Position numbers and translations under genes: made by a program. Shown here piece after piece: positions 55,821-63,988 of a stretch of DNA of 64,000 nt. Numbering within the stretch: the stretch's first letter is position 1; every line of letters begins with the position of its first letter. Under the pieces are notes generated by a model. The model did no database searches. It saw nothing but the letters and a program-made list of their open reading frames with translations, and was not told where the DNA came from. Source of the DNA: Pseudomonas sp. CBZ-4 (GTDB taxonomy: Bacteria > Pseudomonadota > Gammaproteobacteria > Pseudomonadales > Pseudomonadaceae); contig NZ_ANNV01000009.1 of NCBI RefSeq assembly GCF_000346755.1, positions 151,660 through 215,659 on the forward strand, in the 5' to 3' direction.

Positions 55821-57335
55821 TTAGTTTTTTACGACTTCTTCTAGGGTGAAACGACCCAATGGGTTTTGCAGGAAGTTACTGATGTTGCTGCGTGAAATAT
55901 TGATGTACGGGCTGTAGTACAAGTCAATCCAGTTCACGTCCTGCTTGGCCAGCTTCTGCAACTCCACATACATCTGCTCACGCTTGACCGGGTCGGCCTC
56001 GATCCGCGCGGCTGCCACCAGGTCCTTGACCTTGTCGTTCTTGTAACGGGTCATGTAGTTCTGGTTGGTGTCGTGGCCCAGCACGAAGGTGGTCTTCTGG
56101 TCCGGGTCGAGGATGTCGTTGGTCCAGTACATCACCGAAATATCGTACTCACCGTCCACCAGCATCTGCCAGCTTTGGGTCGGGTCGACCTTTTGCAGGT
56201 TGGCGGTCACACCGACCTTGGCCAACTGGTCCTTGATGATCACCGCGATCTGCTCGTCGGCTTCGTTGCCGGCGTTGACCACGTAGTTGAGTTTCAAGTC
56301 CTTGGCGCCGGCATCGGCCAGCAGCTTCTTGGCGGCCGTCGGGTCATACGGGCGTTGCAGGTTGTTGGCGTAGTGGAACAGCGAACCCTTAGGGATGTAG
56401 GAATACGCCACAGTGCCTTGACCGTAAGTGGCGGTCTTCACCAGCGATTGTTTATCGATGGCCATGTCCAGCGCCTCGCGCACTTCCTTCTTGGCCAGCA
56501 GGCCGTGGGCGTGGTTGATCAGCAGGTGATCTTCGCGGGTGGACGGGTCGGAGTGGATCACCACGTTCTTGTCTTTCTTCAGCTCTTCAACGCGGGAAAA
56601 CGGCACGAAGATCGCCGTGTCCAGTTCGTTGTTCTGCACCATGCGCATGCGCGTGTTGTCGTCGGTCACCGAGACCCATTCCACGCCGTCCAGGCTGACG
56701 TTCTTGGCCTGCCAGAAGTTCGGGTTCTTCTTCAGGATCACGCGGTCGCCCTTGCGCCACTCGTCCACGGTGAACGCGCCGGAGGTTACCGGGTTTTCCG
56801 AGTAGGCGTCTTCGCCCATCTTGGTCATGGCTTTTTCCGACAGGATCGACACCGTCGGCGACGCCAGTTGCGAGAGGAAGGCTACGGCCGGAGTCTTGAG
56901 GGTGACCACCAGGGTCTTCGGATCAGCCGCCTTGGCGGTGTCGATCAGGCTGAACGGATCGCTCCACAGCGAGGCCTTGTTGTCACGGATGCGCAACAGG
57001 CTGAACGCCGCGTCGTCGGCGCTGATCGCCGAGCCATCGGAGAACTTCGCATCACGCAGCTTGAAGGTGTAGGTCAGGCCGTCCTTGGAAATGTCCCAGC
57101 TTTCTGCCAGCCCCGGCTCCATCTTGGTGCCCAGGTTGTCCACGCGGACCAGGGTGTCGTACACGTTGGCGAATACCCAGGTGTCACGGTTTTGCGCGCT
57201 TTTGATCGGGTCGAACGTGGTGCTGTCTTCACGGCAGCCGATGGTCAGTACACCGGCGGCTTGCGCCAACCCGGCGGTCAGGGACCAGGCGGTCAATGTA
57301 GCGGCGGCGAGCAACTTCAAATGACGCGATTGCAT
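55821..57335 (-). CDS. Peptide ABC transporter substrate-binding protein (SBP_bac_5 family)
   Basis: 504-aa periplasmic binding protein of the DppA/OppA cluster. A signal peptide (about 1-27, ending AQAAG) precedes VLTIGCREDSTTFDPIKSAQNRDTWVFANVYDTLV. ENPVTSGAFTVDEWRKGDRVILKKNPNFW is the family hallmark. It should capture a peptide or similar ligand for the permease made by the same operon. It is the last gene of the operon that begins with the iminopeptidase, 32 bases after the ATPase gene; AAGGAG lies seven bases upstream of its ATG. Confidence 0.93.
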   Translation of the reverse strand: MQSRHLKLLAAATLTAWSLTAGLAQAAGVLTIGCREDSTTFDPIKSAQNRDTWVFANVYDTLVRVDNLGTKMEPGLAESWDISKDGLTYTFKLRDAKFSDGSAISADDAAFSLLRIRDNKASLWSDPFSLIDTAKAADPKTLVVTLKTPAVAFLSQLASPTVSILSEKAMTKMGEDAYSENPVTSGAFTVDEWRKGDRVILKKNPNFWQAKNVSLDGVEWVSVTDDNTRMRMVQNNELDTAIFVPFSRVEELKKDKNVVIHSDPSTREDHLLINHAHGLLAKKEVREALDMAIDKQSLVKTATYGQGTVAYSYIPKGSLFHYANNLQRPYDPTAAKKLLADAGAKDLKLNYVVNAGNEADEQIAVIIKDQLAKVGVTANLQKVDPTQSWQMLVDGEYDISVMYWTNDILDPDQKTTFVLGHDTNQNYMTRYKNDKVKDLVAAARIEADPVKREQMYVELQKLAKQDVNWIDLYYSPYINISRSNISNFLQNPLGRFTLEEVVKN

Positions 57336-57367
57336 ATCACAACTCCTTGTTAATGAATGGCAGAGGG

Positions 57368-58339
57368 TTAAAGCAATGGTTCTTCAAGCACGCAACTGTA
57401 CCGATGCTCGTGCAGGAAATGGGTAGGCGGCAACACCACGGAACACATGGTTTGCGCATGCCGGCAACGCGGGTGAAAGGCGCAACCGGCAGGCAGGTTC
57501 AGCGGGCTCGGTGGCTCACCGGGCAAAGGTTCTGTAGGCAACGGCCGATGGGGATCGATCTCGGGAATCGCCTCGATCAACGCCGCCGTATAGGGATGAC
57601 GCGGCGCGGTGAAGACCGCTTCCACCGGCCCTTCCTCGACGATCTTGCCCAGGTACATCACCGCCACGCGGTCGCACAGGCGGCGCACGATGGCCAGGTC
57701 ATGGGCGATAAACAGGATGGCCAGGTTCATGCGCTGTTGCAGTTCCAGCAACAGGTTGATGATCTGCCCCTGGATCGACACGTCCAGCGCCGCCACGCAC
57801 TCATCGGCAATGATCAGGCGCGGCTCCACCGCCAATGCGCGGGCGATACCCACGCGCTGGCACTGGCCGCCACTGAGGGAGCCGGGCTTGCGGCTGGCCA
57901 GTTCGGGGCGCAGGCCGACCAGGTCGAGCAGCTCATCGACGCGGCGCGGGATCTGGTCCGGCGTGACCTTGCGCTGCACCCGCAGCACTTCGGCAATGGT
58001 TTCGCCAATGGTGTGGCGCGGGTTCAGCGCTGCGTACGGGTCCTGGAAGATCATCGCAGTTTCGTGACGCAGGCGGGCGATGTCGATAGGGCTGCCATGG
58101 GCCATGTCGATGCCATCGAACAACACCTGCCCGGCGCTGATCGGATTGAGGTGCAGAATCGCCCGACCCAGGGTGCTCTTGCCACTGCCGGACTCGCCGA
58201 CCAAGCCCAGGGTTTCCCCCGCCGCCAGGTTCAGCGAAACACCGTTGACCGCCCTCACCCACTGCTTGTTCAACCCCAGGAAACCGCTGCCGGACGCGGC
58301 AAACTTCACCTCCAGGTCCTTGATCTGCAACAGGCTCAT
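57368..58339 (-). CDS. Oligopeptide/dipeptide ABC transporter ATP-binding protein (DppF type)
   Basis: 323-aa ABC ATPase. Walker A is GESGSGKSTLGR, signature LSGGQCQRVGIARALA, Walker B LIIADECVAALDVS, and the C-terminal oligo_HPY domain has the CxFHPRCRHAQTMC cysteine cluster seen in Dpp/Opp ATPases. Note Cys in place of the usual Pro-Thr/Ser after the Walker B Glu (DECVAALD). ATG 58339 overlaps the upstream ATPase stop by four bases. Confidence 0.93.
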   Translation of the reverse strand: MSLLQIKDLEVKFAASGSGFLGLNKQWVRAVNGVSLNLAAGETLGLVGESGSGKSTLGRAILHLNPISAGQVLFDGIDMAHGSPIDIARLRHETAMIFQDPYAALNPRHTIGETIAEVLRVQRKVTPDQIPRRVDELLDLVGLRPELASRKPGSLSGGQCQRVGIARALAVEPRLIIADECVAALDVSIQGQIINLLLELQQRMNLAILFIAHDLAIVRRLCDRVAVMYLGKIVEEGPVEAVFTAPRHPYTAALIEAIPEIDPHRPLPTEPLPGEPPSPLNLPAGCAFHPRCRHAQTMCSVVLPPTHFLHEHRYSCVLEEPLL

Positions 58340-59292
58340 GGGCGTGCTCCCAACGGGTAGTGACAGGCCACGCGCAAGCCTTGCGGCACCTGCTCGGTAC
58401 ACAAGGCGCCCACCTGCGGGCAGCGCGGGTTGAAGCGACAACCGTCGGGCAGCGCATCCAACAACGGCGGCTGCCCGGCGATGGTGCGCAGCAACGCGTG
58501 GCCGCTGCTGTGGGCCGGCTGGCACGCGATCAGGCCAGCGGTATACGGGTGTTGCGGGCGCGCCAACAAGTCGTACTTGCTCCCCTGCTCACACAGGCGC
58601 CCGGCGTACATCACCGCGATGGAATCACAGGTCTGCGCCACCACGCCAAGGTCATGGGTGATCATGATGATCGACAGGCCGCGCCGGTCGCGCAGGTCCA
58701 GCAGCAAGCGCAGGATTTGCGCCTGCACGGTCACATCGAGGGCGGTGGTCGGTTCGTCGGCGATCAACACTTTCGGGTTGCAGCCCAAGGCGACGGCGAT
58801 CATCGCGCGTTGGCGCATGCCGCCGGAAAATTCGTGAGGATAGTTGTCCACCCGCGCCTGGGGATCGGGAATGCCGACTTGGCGCAGTACCTCGATGGCT
58901 TGCCGGCGCGCGTCTTTTTTCGACGCGCCCTGGTGCAGACGAATGCCCTCGGCAATCTGCTCGCCGATGCGCATCAGCGGGTCGAGGTGGCTGCTGGGGT
59001 TCTGGAAGATCATGCCCAACTGCCCACCGCGTACGGCGCGCATGCCGGTATCGTCCAGCGCCAGCAAGTCCTGGCCGGCCAGCCGTACGGCAGCGCCCTG
59101 CACCCGCAGGTTCGGCGACGGCAACAAGCGCATCAGCCCGCGGCAGGCCATGGTCTTGCCCGAGCCGCTCTCGCCCACCAGCCCGAGGATTTCGCCTTCG
59201 GCCAGGGCGAAGGACACACGGTCCACCAGCGTTACATCGCGCCCCGCGTTGTTGGCGATCACGCTCAGGTCCTGCACCTGCAACAGGCTCAT
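58336..59292 (-). CDS. Oligopeptide/dipeptide ABC transporter ATP-binding protein (DppD type)
   Basis: 318-aa ABC ATPase with Walker A GESGSGKTMACR, signature FSGGMRQRAMIAVAL, Walker B VLIADEPTTALDVT and a C-terminal oligo_HPY region with CRFNPRCPQVGALC. It forms the heterodimeric motor with the neighbouring ATPase. ATG 59292 overlaps the permease stop by four bases. Confidence 0.93.
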   Translation of the reverse strand: MSLLQVQDLSVIANNAGRDVTLVDRVSFALAEGEILGLVGESGSGKTMACRGLMRLLPSPNLRVQGAAVRLAGQDLLALDDTGMRAVRGGQLGMIFQNPSSHLDPLMRIGEQIAEGIRLHQGASKKDARRQAIEVLRQVGIPDPQARVDNYPHEFSGGMRQRAMIAVALGCNPKVLIADEPTTALDVTVQAQILRLLLDLRDRRGLSIIMITHDLGVVAQTCDSIAVMYAGRLCEQGSKYDLLARPQHPYTAGLIACQPAHSSGHALLRTIAGQPPLLDALPDGCRFNPRCPQVGALCTEQVPQGLRVACHYPLGARP

Positions 59293-60146
59293 GCGCGGTC
59301 CCCCAACACTTGCGCGACACCGTCGGCCAGCAGGCTGAAACCCATGGCCAGGGTGACGATGGCCAGGCCGGGGAATGTACAGATCCACCACGCCGTGGTG
59401 ATAAACGCCTGCCCTTCGGCAACCATCGTGCCCCACTCGGCGGTCGGCGGCTGCACACCCAGGCCCAGGTAACTGACGGCGGCGCCGTTGAGCAGCACCA
59501 GCACCGCGTCCGACATGGAAAACACAATGGAGCCAAACATCGCATTCGGCAGCAAATGCCGGAACAGAATGCGCCCATGACCAAAGCCCAGGCTCTTGGC
59601 GGCCAGGGCAAAGTCGCTTTCCTTGAGCACCAGGATCTGCGAGCGGATCAACCGCGCATACGACACCCAGCCCACCAGCGCCATGGCGATATAAAAGCTC
59701 TGCAAGCCCGGCCCGAGGATGGCCATGATCGCCAGCATCAGCACCAGGAACGGGAACGCGAGGATCACGTCGATCACGCGCATGCAGAAGCTGTCGAAAC
59801 GCCCGCCGATGTAGCCGGAGACCGCACCGACAAAGGTGCCGATCATGAACGGAAAGATCACGCCGACGATGGCCAGTTGCAGGTCGATGCGTGCGCCCCA
59901 GATCACGCGGGAGAGAATGTCGCGCCCGTAGTTATCGGTGCCGAAGGGATGGGCGAGGCTGGGGGCCAGCAAACTGAACTCGGTGTTCTGCGCAATCGGG
60001 TCATAGGGGGCGATCCACGGCGCAAACACTGCCAAGGCAAACCATACGAACAAGATCAACAGGCCCCACGCGGCGGTCAGTCGGCCATTGCGAAAACCAA
60101 AGCGCAGGCGCAAGCGCCAGGGGGCGATCAACGGGCGGCTGCTCAT
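59289..60146 (-). CDS. Oligopeptide/dipeptide ABC transporter permease (DppC type)
   Basis: 285-aa inner-membrane permease with six helices, an N-terminal OppC_N-like segment (PWIAPYDPIAQNTEFSLLAPSLAHPFGTDNYGRD) and the EAA loop ALVGWVSYARLIRSQILVLKESDFALAAKSLG that contacts the ATPase. ATG 60146 overlaps the stop of the second permease gene by four bases. Confidence 0.93.
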   Translation of the reverse strand: MSSRPLIAPWRLRLRFGFRNGRLTAAWGLLILFVWFALAVFAPWIAPYDPIAQNTEFSLLAPSLAHPFGTDNYGRDILSRVIWGARIDLQLAIVGVIFPFMIGTFVGAVSGYIGGRFDSFCMRVIDVILAFPFLVLMLAIMAILGPGLQSFYIAMALVGWVSYARLIRSQILVLKESDFALAAKSLGFGHGRILFRHLLPNAMFGSIVFSMSDAVLVLLNGAAVSYLGLGVQPPTAEWGTMVAEGQAFITTAWWICTFPGLAIVTLAMGFSLLADGVAQVLGDRA

Positions 60147-61090
60147 TGCATCTTCACCCGTGGGTCGAGGGCCACTGTGACCACGTCGGCGGCAAAGTTG
60201 ACGATTACCGTCGCACACGCCAGCACCATGGCCACGCCCTGCACCACCATGTAGTCGCGGGTAAAGATGCCGCGCACCAGCAATTGGCCGATGCCCGGGA
60301 TGGCGAACAGGCTTTCGATCACCACCGTGCCGCTGATCAGCCAGCCGATGTTCACCGCCAGCAGGTTGACCGCCGGCACTAGGGAATTGGGCAACACATG
60401 CCGACGAAACACCGCCGCCTCCGACAACCCGCGCGCCCGCGCAGCGGTGACGTGATCGGCCTGCAATTCCATCAACATGCTCGCCCGCAGGTTGCGCACC
60501 AGCACCGCCGACAGTGCCAGGGCAATGGTCAGGCACGGCAAGACCATGTGGTGCGCCTTGTCGAGAAAGGTGCGGCCGTAGCCCGACACCGGAAACAGGC
60601 CCCACTTCACACTCAGCAGCAGGATCAGCATCAGCCCCAGCCAGAACGCCGGCATGCCCAGGCCAACCGTGGTGAACACGCGGATCAGGTTATCCACCCA
60701 GCCGCCCTTGTTGCGCGCCGCCAGGGTGGCCAGCGGCACCGCGATCAACAGCGCCAGCAGCACGCTGCCGAGCACCAGCACCAGGGTCGGCTCGATGCGG
60801 GTGACGATCAGCTTCAGGGCATCGACCTTGTACAGCAGCGATTGGCCGAGATCGCCTTTGAGCAGGTTCTTCAGGAAGTAGAAATATTGCAGCCACAACG
60901 GCTGGTCGAGGCCGTACTGGGCGCGGATTTTCAGCAGCGCGTCCGGTGTGCTGCGCGAGCCCAGCAAGGCCCGCGCCGGATCGCCGGGGATCGAGCGCAC
61001 CAGGATAAAGGTGATCAGGCTGATGCCAAACAACACCGGCAGCAATTGCAGCGGCCGGGACAGCACAAAACGGTAGCGCGCCAGGTTCAT
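60143..61090 (-). CDS. Oligopeptide/dipeptide ABC transporter permease (DppB type)
   Basis: 315-aa inner-membrane permease. LQLLPVLFGISLITFILVRSIPGDPA at the N-terminus and the EAA loop region VRNLRASMLMELQADHVTAARARGLSEAAVFRRHVLPNSLVP are diagnostic of DppB/OppB. It starts 3 bases after the iminopeptidase stop, which binds peptidase and transporter into one operon. Confidence 0.94.
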   Translation of the reverse strand: MNLARYRFVLSRPLQLLPVLFGISLITFILVRSIPGDPARALLGSRSTPDALLKIRAQYGLDQPLWLQYFYFLKNLLKGDLGQSLLYKVDALKLIVTRIEPTLVLVLGSVLLALLIAVPLATLAARNKGGWVDNLIRVFTTVGLGMPAFWLGLMLILLLSVKWGLFPVSGYGRTFLDKAHHMVLPCLTIALALSAVLVRNLRASMLMELQADHVTAARARGLSEAAVFRRHVLPNSLVPAVNLLAVNIGWLISGTVVIESLFAIPGIGQLLVRGIFTRDYMVVQGVAMVLACATVIVNFAADVVTVALDPRVKMQ

Positions 61091-61093
61091 CCG

Positions 61094-61981
61094 TCAGCCT
61101 CGGTGACGCGCGAGGAAGTCCAGCAACACCGGGAAATAGGCCTGGGGCTCTTCGTAGAACGGCATATGGCTGCTGTTGGGAAAGACGTGGAGTTCGGCGT
61201 GCTTGACTGCCATCTTCATACGCATGGCGCAGGCCGGGGTGAGTTCGTCGTGTTGGCCGGTGGTGATCAGCGTGGGCATCGTAAAGTCGGCCATCTCGGG
61301 GATGCGGTTCCAGTCCTTGAGGTTGCCGACATAGAGGAACTCGTTAGGGCCCTGCATGGTTTCATAAGGCCCCATGTTCCAGTCGCCGAGGGAGCGCTTG
61401 ACCGGCTCGGGCCATTCGTCCAGGCGGCACACGTGGCGATAGTTGAGCAAGGTGATGGCGGCCTGGTACTGGGGATGGTCGAGGGTGCCCATGGCTTCAT
61501 GGCGCTGCATCATCGCCACGGTTTCACTGCCGAGGGCGCCGCGCAGGCGTTCAAGCTCCTGGGACAGGTGCGGAATGTCGCCGACGGTGTTTTCGAGGAT
61601 CAGGCTTTTCAACGCAGCGGGGTAATGGATGGCGTATTCGATGCCGAGCCAGCCGCCCCAGGAATGCCCCAGCAAATGCACGCGTCCCAGATTCAGGGTT
61701 TGGCGCACGGTTTCGACTTCTTCGACATAACGGCGGATTTCCCACAGGGAAACATCGGTCGGTCTGGCTGATGCGCCCGTGCCAAGCTGGTCGAATGCAA
61801 CCACTCGCAGGTTATGGTCCTTGAGCCAGCCATGGGCGTCGCGCAAGTAGTCACACGGCAGGCCCGGGCCGCCGTTGAGGCACAAGAGCACCTCATCGCC
61901 TTCGCCGAAGCTGTAGACCACGAGGTTATGGCCGTCGACGTGCACGTTGTACTGCTGGTCGGGGGCAATTTCACGCCACAT
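61094..61981 (-). CDS. pipA: Proline iminopeptidase-family alpha/beta hydrolase, operon leader (PipA-like)
   Basis: 295-aa alpha/beta hydrolase of peptidase family S33. The oxyanion motif NGGPG is at 36-40, FDQLGTGAS follows, nucleophile S107 lies in GHSWGG, and the catalytic Asp and His are in TGQHDELTP and NSSHMPFYEEP. The family removes N-terminal proline or hydrolyses related amides. It heads the transporter operon; ATG 61981 has AAGGA eight bases upstream. A lux-box-like repeat lies 83 bases upstream, next to the divergent LuxR gene. In plant-associated bacteria such pip genes are the known targets of adjacent LuxR solos. Confidence 0.92.
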   Translation of the reverse strand: MWREIAPDQQYNVHVDGHNLVVYSFGEGDEVLLCLNGGPGLPCDYLRDAHGWLKDHNLRVVAFDQLGTGASARPTDVSLWEIRRYVEEVETVRQTLNLGRVHLLGHSWGGWLGIEYAIHYPAALKSLILENTVGDIPHLSQELERLRGALGSETVAMMQRHEAMGTLDHPQYQAAITLLNYRHVCRLDEWPEPVKRSLGDWNMGPYETMQGPNEFLYVGNLKDWNRIPEMADFTMPTLITTGQHDELTPACAMRMKMAVKHAELHVFPNSSHMPFYEEPQAYFPVLLDFLARHRG

Positions 61982-62063
61982 GCATACATTCCTTGTGTGG
62001 TATCGGCCTGGCTGGCAGCGGCCGTTGATCAGGCCAACACTACCGAGGATGCCGTGCGTCCAT

Positions 62064-62085
62064 AACCTAGTATTTCTTATAGGTT
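62064..62085. promoter_or_regulatory. Lux-box-like inverted repeat 1, between pipA and luxR-type gene
   Basis: AACCTA-N10-TAGGTT is a 6-bp perfect inverted repeat with the 20-bp core geometry of lux boxes (ACCTx-N10-xAGGT). It lies midway in the 183-bp divergent region, 83 bases from the pipA start and 80 bases from the luxR-type start, so it could control either or both. A second copy precedes the other pip gene. Confidence 0.8.
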
Positions 62086-62164
62086 TGGCCTGGCAGTCCT
62101 TCGCCGGGGCGTGGCATTCTACTTGCCGCAAGTCGAGATTCAAATGAATTCGGGAGCAGAACGG

Positions 62165-62929
62165 ATGCTGGCCAAGCTTACTGCCTTCAATAACCGTCTG
62201 ATGCCGGGCAGGAGCCTGGATGAACAGATGGACAACACCTTTATCCTTGCCCAACAGTTGGGTTTTGATGCACTGGTGTATGACTACACCCCGGTGCCCA
62301 TCGACCATGACGGCGCCTTGATCACCCCTTCGGTCCTGGAACTGCGCAACACGCCGCCCGACTGGCACGCGTTGTGGTGCGGCGAAGGCTTCTACCAGAT
62401 CGACCCGGTGCAGCACCTGGCCTTGAGCACAGTATCGCCATTTGTCTGGTCCTACGAGGCCAAGGCCCAGACGGCGCTGCAGAAGATCATCGACCCTTGC
62501 CACGCGCCTGTTTCCTCTTATTTGCACGAACGCCAACTGACCTGCGGCGTCAGCGTGCCCATCCACTTGCCACGCGGCGGCTTCGCCTCGTTGACCGGCC
62601 TGCGCATCGGCAAGGCCCGCAGTGTGTTGCAGGATGCACAGCAGACCCTGGCGGATTTCAGCCTGATTACCCACGCCTTGCAGGAAGCGGCCTACCCGCT
62701 GTTCAGCAAAGAGCTACGCACGTACCCGCATATCCACCTGACCAAACGCGAACGCGAATGCCTGAAATGGGCCGCCGACGGCCTCACCGCCGCCGAAATC
62801 GCCACGCAGTTGAGCCGTTCACTGGCGGTGGTCACCCTGCACCTGGCCTCGGCGATGCACAAGCTGGGGGCCAAGAACCGCGTACAAGCGGTGGTGCGCG
62901 CCACCCATTACCGCCTGCTGGAAGATTGA
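62165..62929 (+). CDS. pipR: LuxR-family regulator, plant-signal-type LuxR solo (PipR/PsoR-like)
   Basis: 254-aa regulator. The autoinducer-binding domain is at about 10-170 and the LuxR helix-turn-helix at about 192-250 (LTKRERECLKWAADGLTAAEIATQL). Aligned to LasR/TraR through DW-x3-W-x8-DP, it keeps W67 (TraR W57), D80-P81 (D70-P71), W95 and G128. However, W71 stands where AHL-responsive proteins have Tyr61, a change characteristic of plant-responsive solos such as PsoR, OryR and XccR. No luxI gene is near. Start ATG 62165 has GGGAG eight bases upstream; ATG 62144 and 62111 are alternatives. The gene name is by analogy with Pseudomonas PipR. Confidence 0.88.
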   Translation: MLAKLTAFNNRLMPGRSLDEQMDNTFILAQQLGFDALVYDYTPVPIDHDGALITPSVLELRNTPPDWHALWCGEGFYQIDPVQHLALSTVSPFVWSYEAKAQTALQKIIDPCHAPVSSYLHERQLTCGVSVPIHLPRGGFASLTGLRIGKARSVLQDAQQTLADFSLITHALQEAAYPLFSKELRTYPHIHLTKRERECLKWAADGLTAAEIATQLSRSLAVVTLHLASAMHKLGAKNRVQAVVRATHYRLLED

Positions 62930-62940
62930 CCGATGGGTAA

Positions 62941-62962
62941 AACCTAGCTGTTTTGCTAGTTA
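62941..62962. promoter_or_regulatory. Lux-box-like inverted repeat 2, upstream of the second pip gene
   Basis: AACCTAGC-N6-GCTAGTTA contains the perfect stem CTAGC-TGTTTT-GCTAG centred at 62951.5, and begins with the same AACCTAG as box 1. It starts 12 bases after the LuxR stop codon and ends 61 bases before the ATG of the second iminopeptidase gene, a position suited to activation. Confidence 0.78.
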
Positions 62963-63023
62963 CCTAAATCTGGCGTGCCGACTATCGTGTCCCTGATCCT
63001 TTTTCCAAAGAGCAGGGTACGAA

Positions 63024-63956
63024 ATGGAATTCATCGAAAAAATCCGCGAAGGGTATGCGGCCTTTGGCGCCTACCAGACCTGGTACCGCGTCACCGGCGA
63101 CCTGACCACCGGCCGCACGCCGCTGGTGATCATCCACGGCGGCCCCGGCTGCACCCATGACTATGTCGATGCGTTCAAGGACGTCGCCGCCAGCGGCCAT
63201 GCCGTGATCCACTACGATCAACTGGGCAACGGCCGCTCCACCCATTTGCCGGACAAAGACCCGTCGTTCTGGACCGTCGACCTGTTCCTCGCCGAACTGG
63301 ACAACCTGCTCGACCACCTGAACATCCGCGATAACTACGCGATCCTCGGCCAATCCTGGGGCGGCATGCTCGGCAGCGAACACGCGATCCGCCAGCCCAA
63401 GGGCCTGCGCGCGTTCATCCCGGCCAACTCGCCGACGTGCATGCGCACCTGGGTCAGCGAAGCCAACCGCCTGCGCAAGCTATTGCCTGAAGGCGTGCAC
63501 GAAACCCTGCTCAAGCATGAAGCCGCCGGCACCTATCAAGACCCGGAATACCTCGCCGCCTCGCGGATTTTCTATGACCAGCACGTGTGCCGCGTCAATC
63601 CATGGCCGGAAGAGGTCGCGCGGACCTTTGCCCAAGTCGACTCAGACCCCACGGTGTACCACGCCATGAGCGGCCCGACCGAGTTCCACGTGATCGGCAG
63701 CTTGAAGGATTGGAAGTCGATTGGCCGGTTGTCGGCGATCAAGGTGCCGACCCTGGTGATCTCCGGGCGGCATGACGAGGCCACGCCATTGGTGGTCAAG
63801 CCGTTCCTGGATGAAATCGCGGATGTGCGCTGGGCGCTGTTTGAAGACTCCAGCCACATGCCCCATGTCGAAGAACGCCAGGCGTGCATGGGCACTGTGG
63901 TGAAGTTTCTGGATGAGGCGTGTTCGGTACCGTACCCAAAGCTTAAGGCTGGCTAA
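63024..63956 (+). CDS. Second proline iminopeptidase-family alpha/beta hydrolase
   Basis: 310-aa S33-family hydrolase with HGGPG at 38-42, YDQLGNGRS, nucleophile S111 in GQSWGG, and Asp/His in SGRHDEAT and SSHMPHVEE. It shares the fold and the VCR-x-WPE segment with the first pip gene but differs widely in sequence, so it is not a recent duplicate. AGCAGG precedes ATG 63024. It lies directly behind the LuxR gene with its own lux-box-like element. Likely substrates are proline-terminal peptides or plant-derived amides; unproven. Confidence 0.92.
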   Translation: MEFIEKIREGYAAFGAYQTWYRVTGDLTTGRTPLVIIHGGPGCTHDYVDAFKDVAASGHAVIHYDQLGNGRSTHLPDKDPSFWTVDLFLAELDNLLDHLNIRDNYAILGQSWGGMLGSEHAIRQPKGLRAFIPANSPTCMRTWVSEANRLRKLLPEGVHETLLKHEAAGTYQDPEYLAASRIFYDQHVCRVNPWPEEVARTFAQVDSDPTVYHAMSGPTEFHVIGSLKDWKSIGRLSAIKVPTLVISGRHDEATPLVVKPFLDEIADVRWALFEDSSHMPHVEERQACMGTVVKFLDEACSVPYPKLKAG

Positions 63957-63963
63957 ATCAAAA

Positions 63964-63988
63964 TGTGGGAGCGGGCTTGCCCGCGATG
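63964..63988. repeat. REP element, partner possibly outside the window
   Basis: tgtgggagcgggcttgcccg + cgatg matches the right arms of the REP pairs above. It lies just behind the second pip gene, 12 bases from the window end, so a facing copy may follow. Confidence 0.85.

Noticed and set aside
62165..62929. Assignment as an AHL quorum-sensing receptor
   Set aside because: No luxI nearby, the Tyr61 position is Trp, and the pip neighbours point to the plant-responsive solo group.
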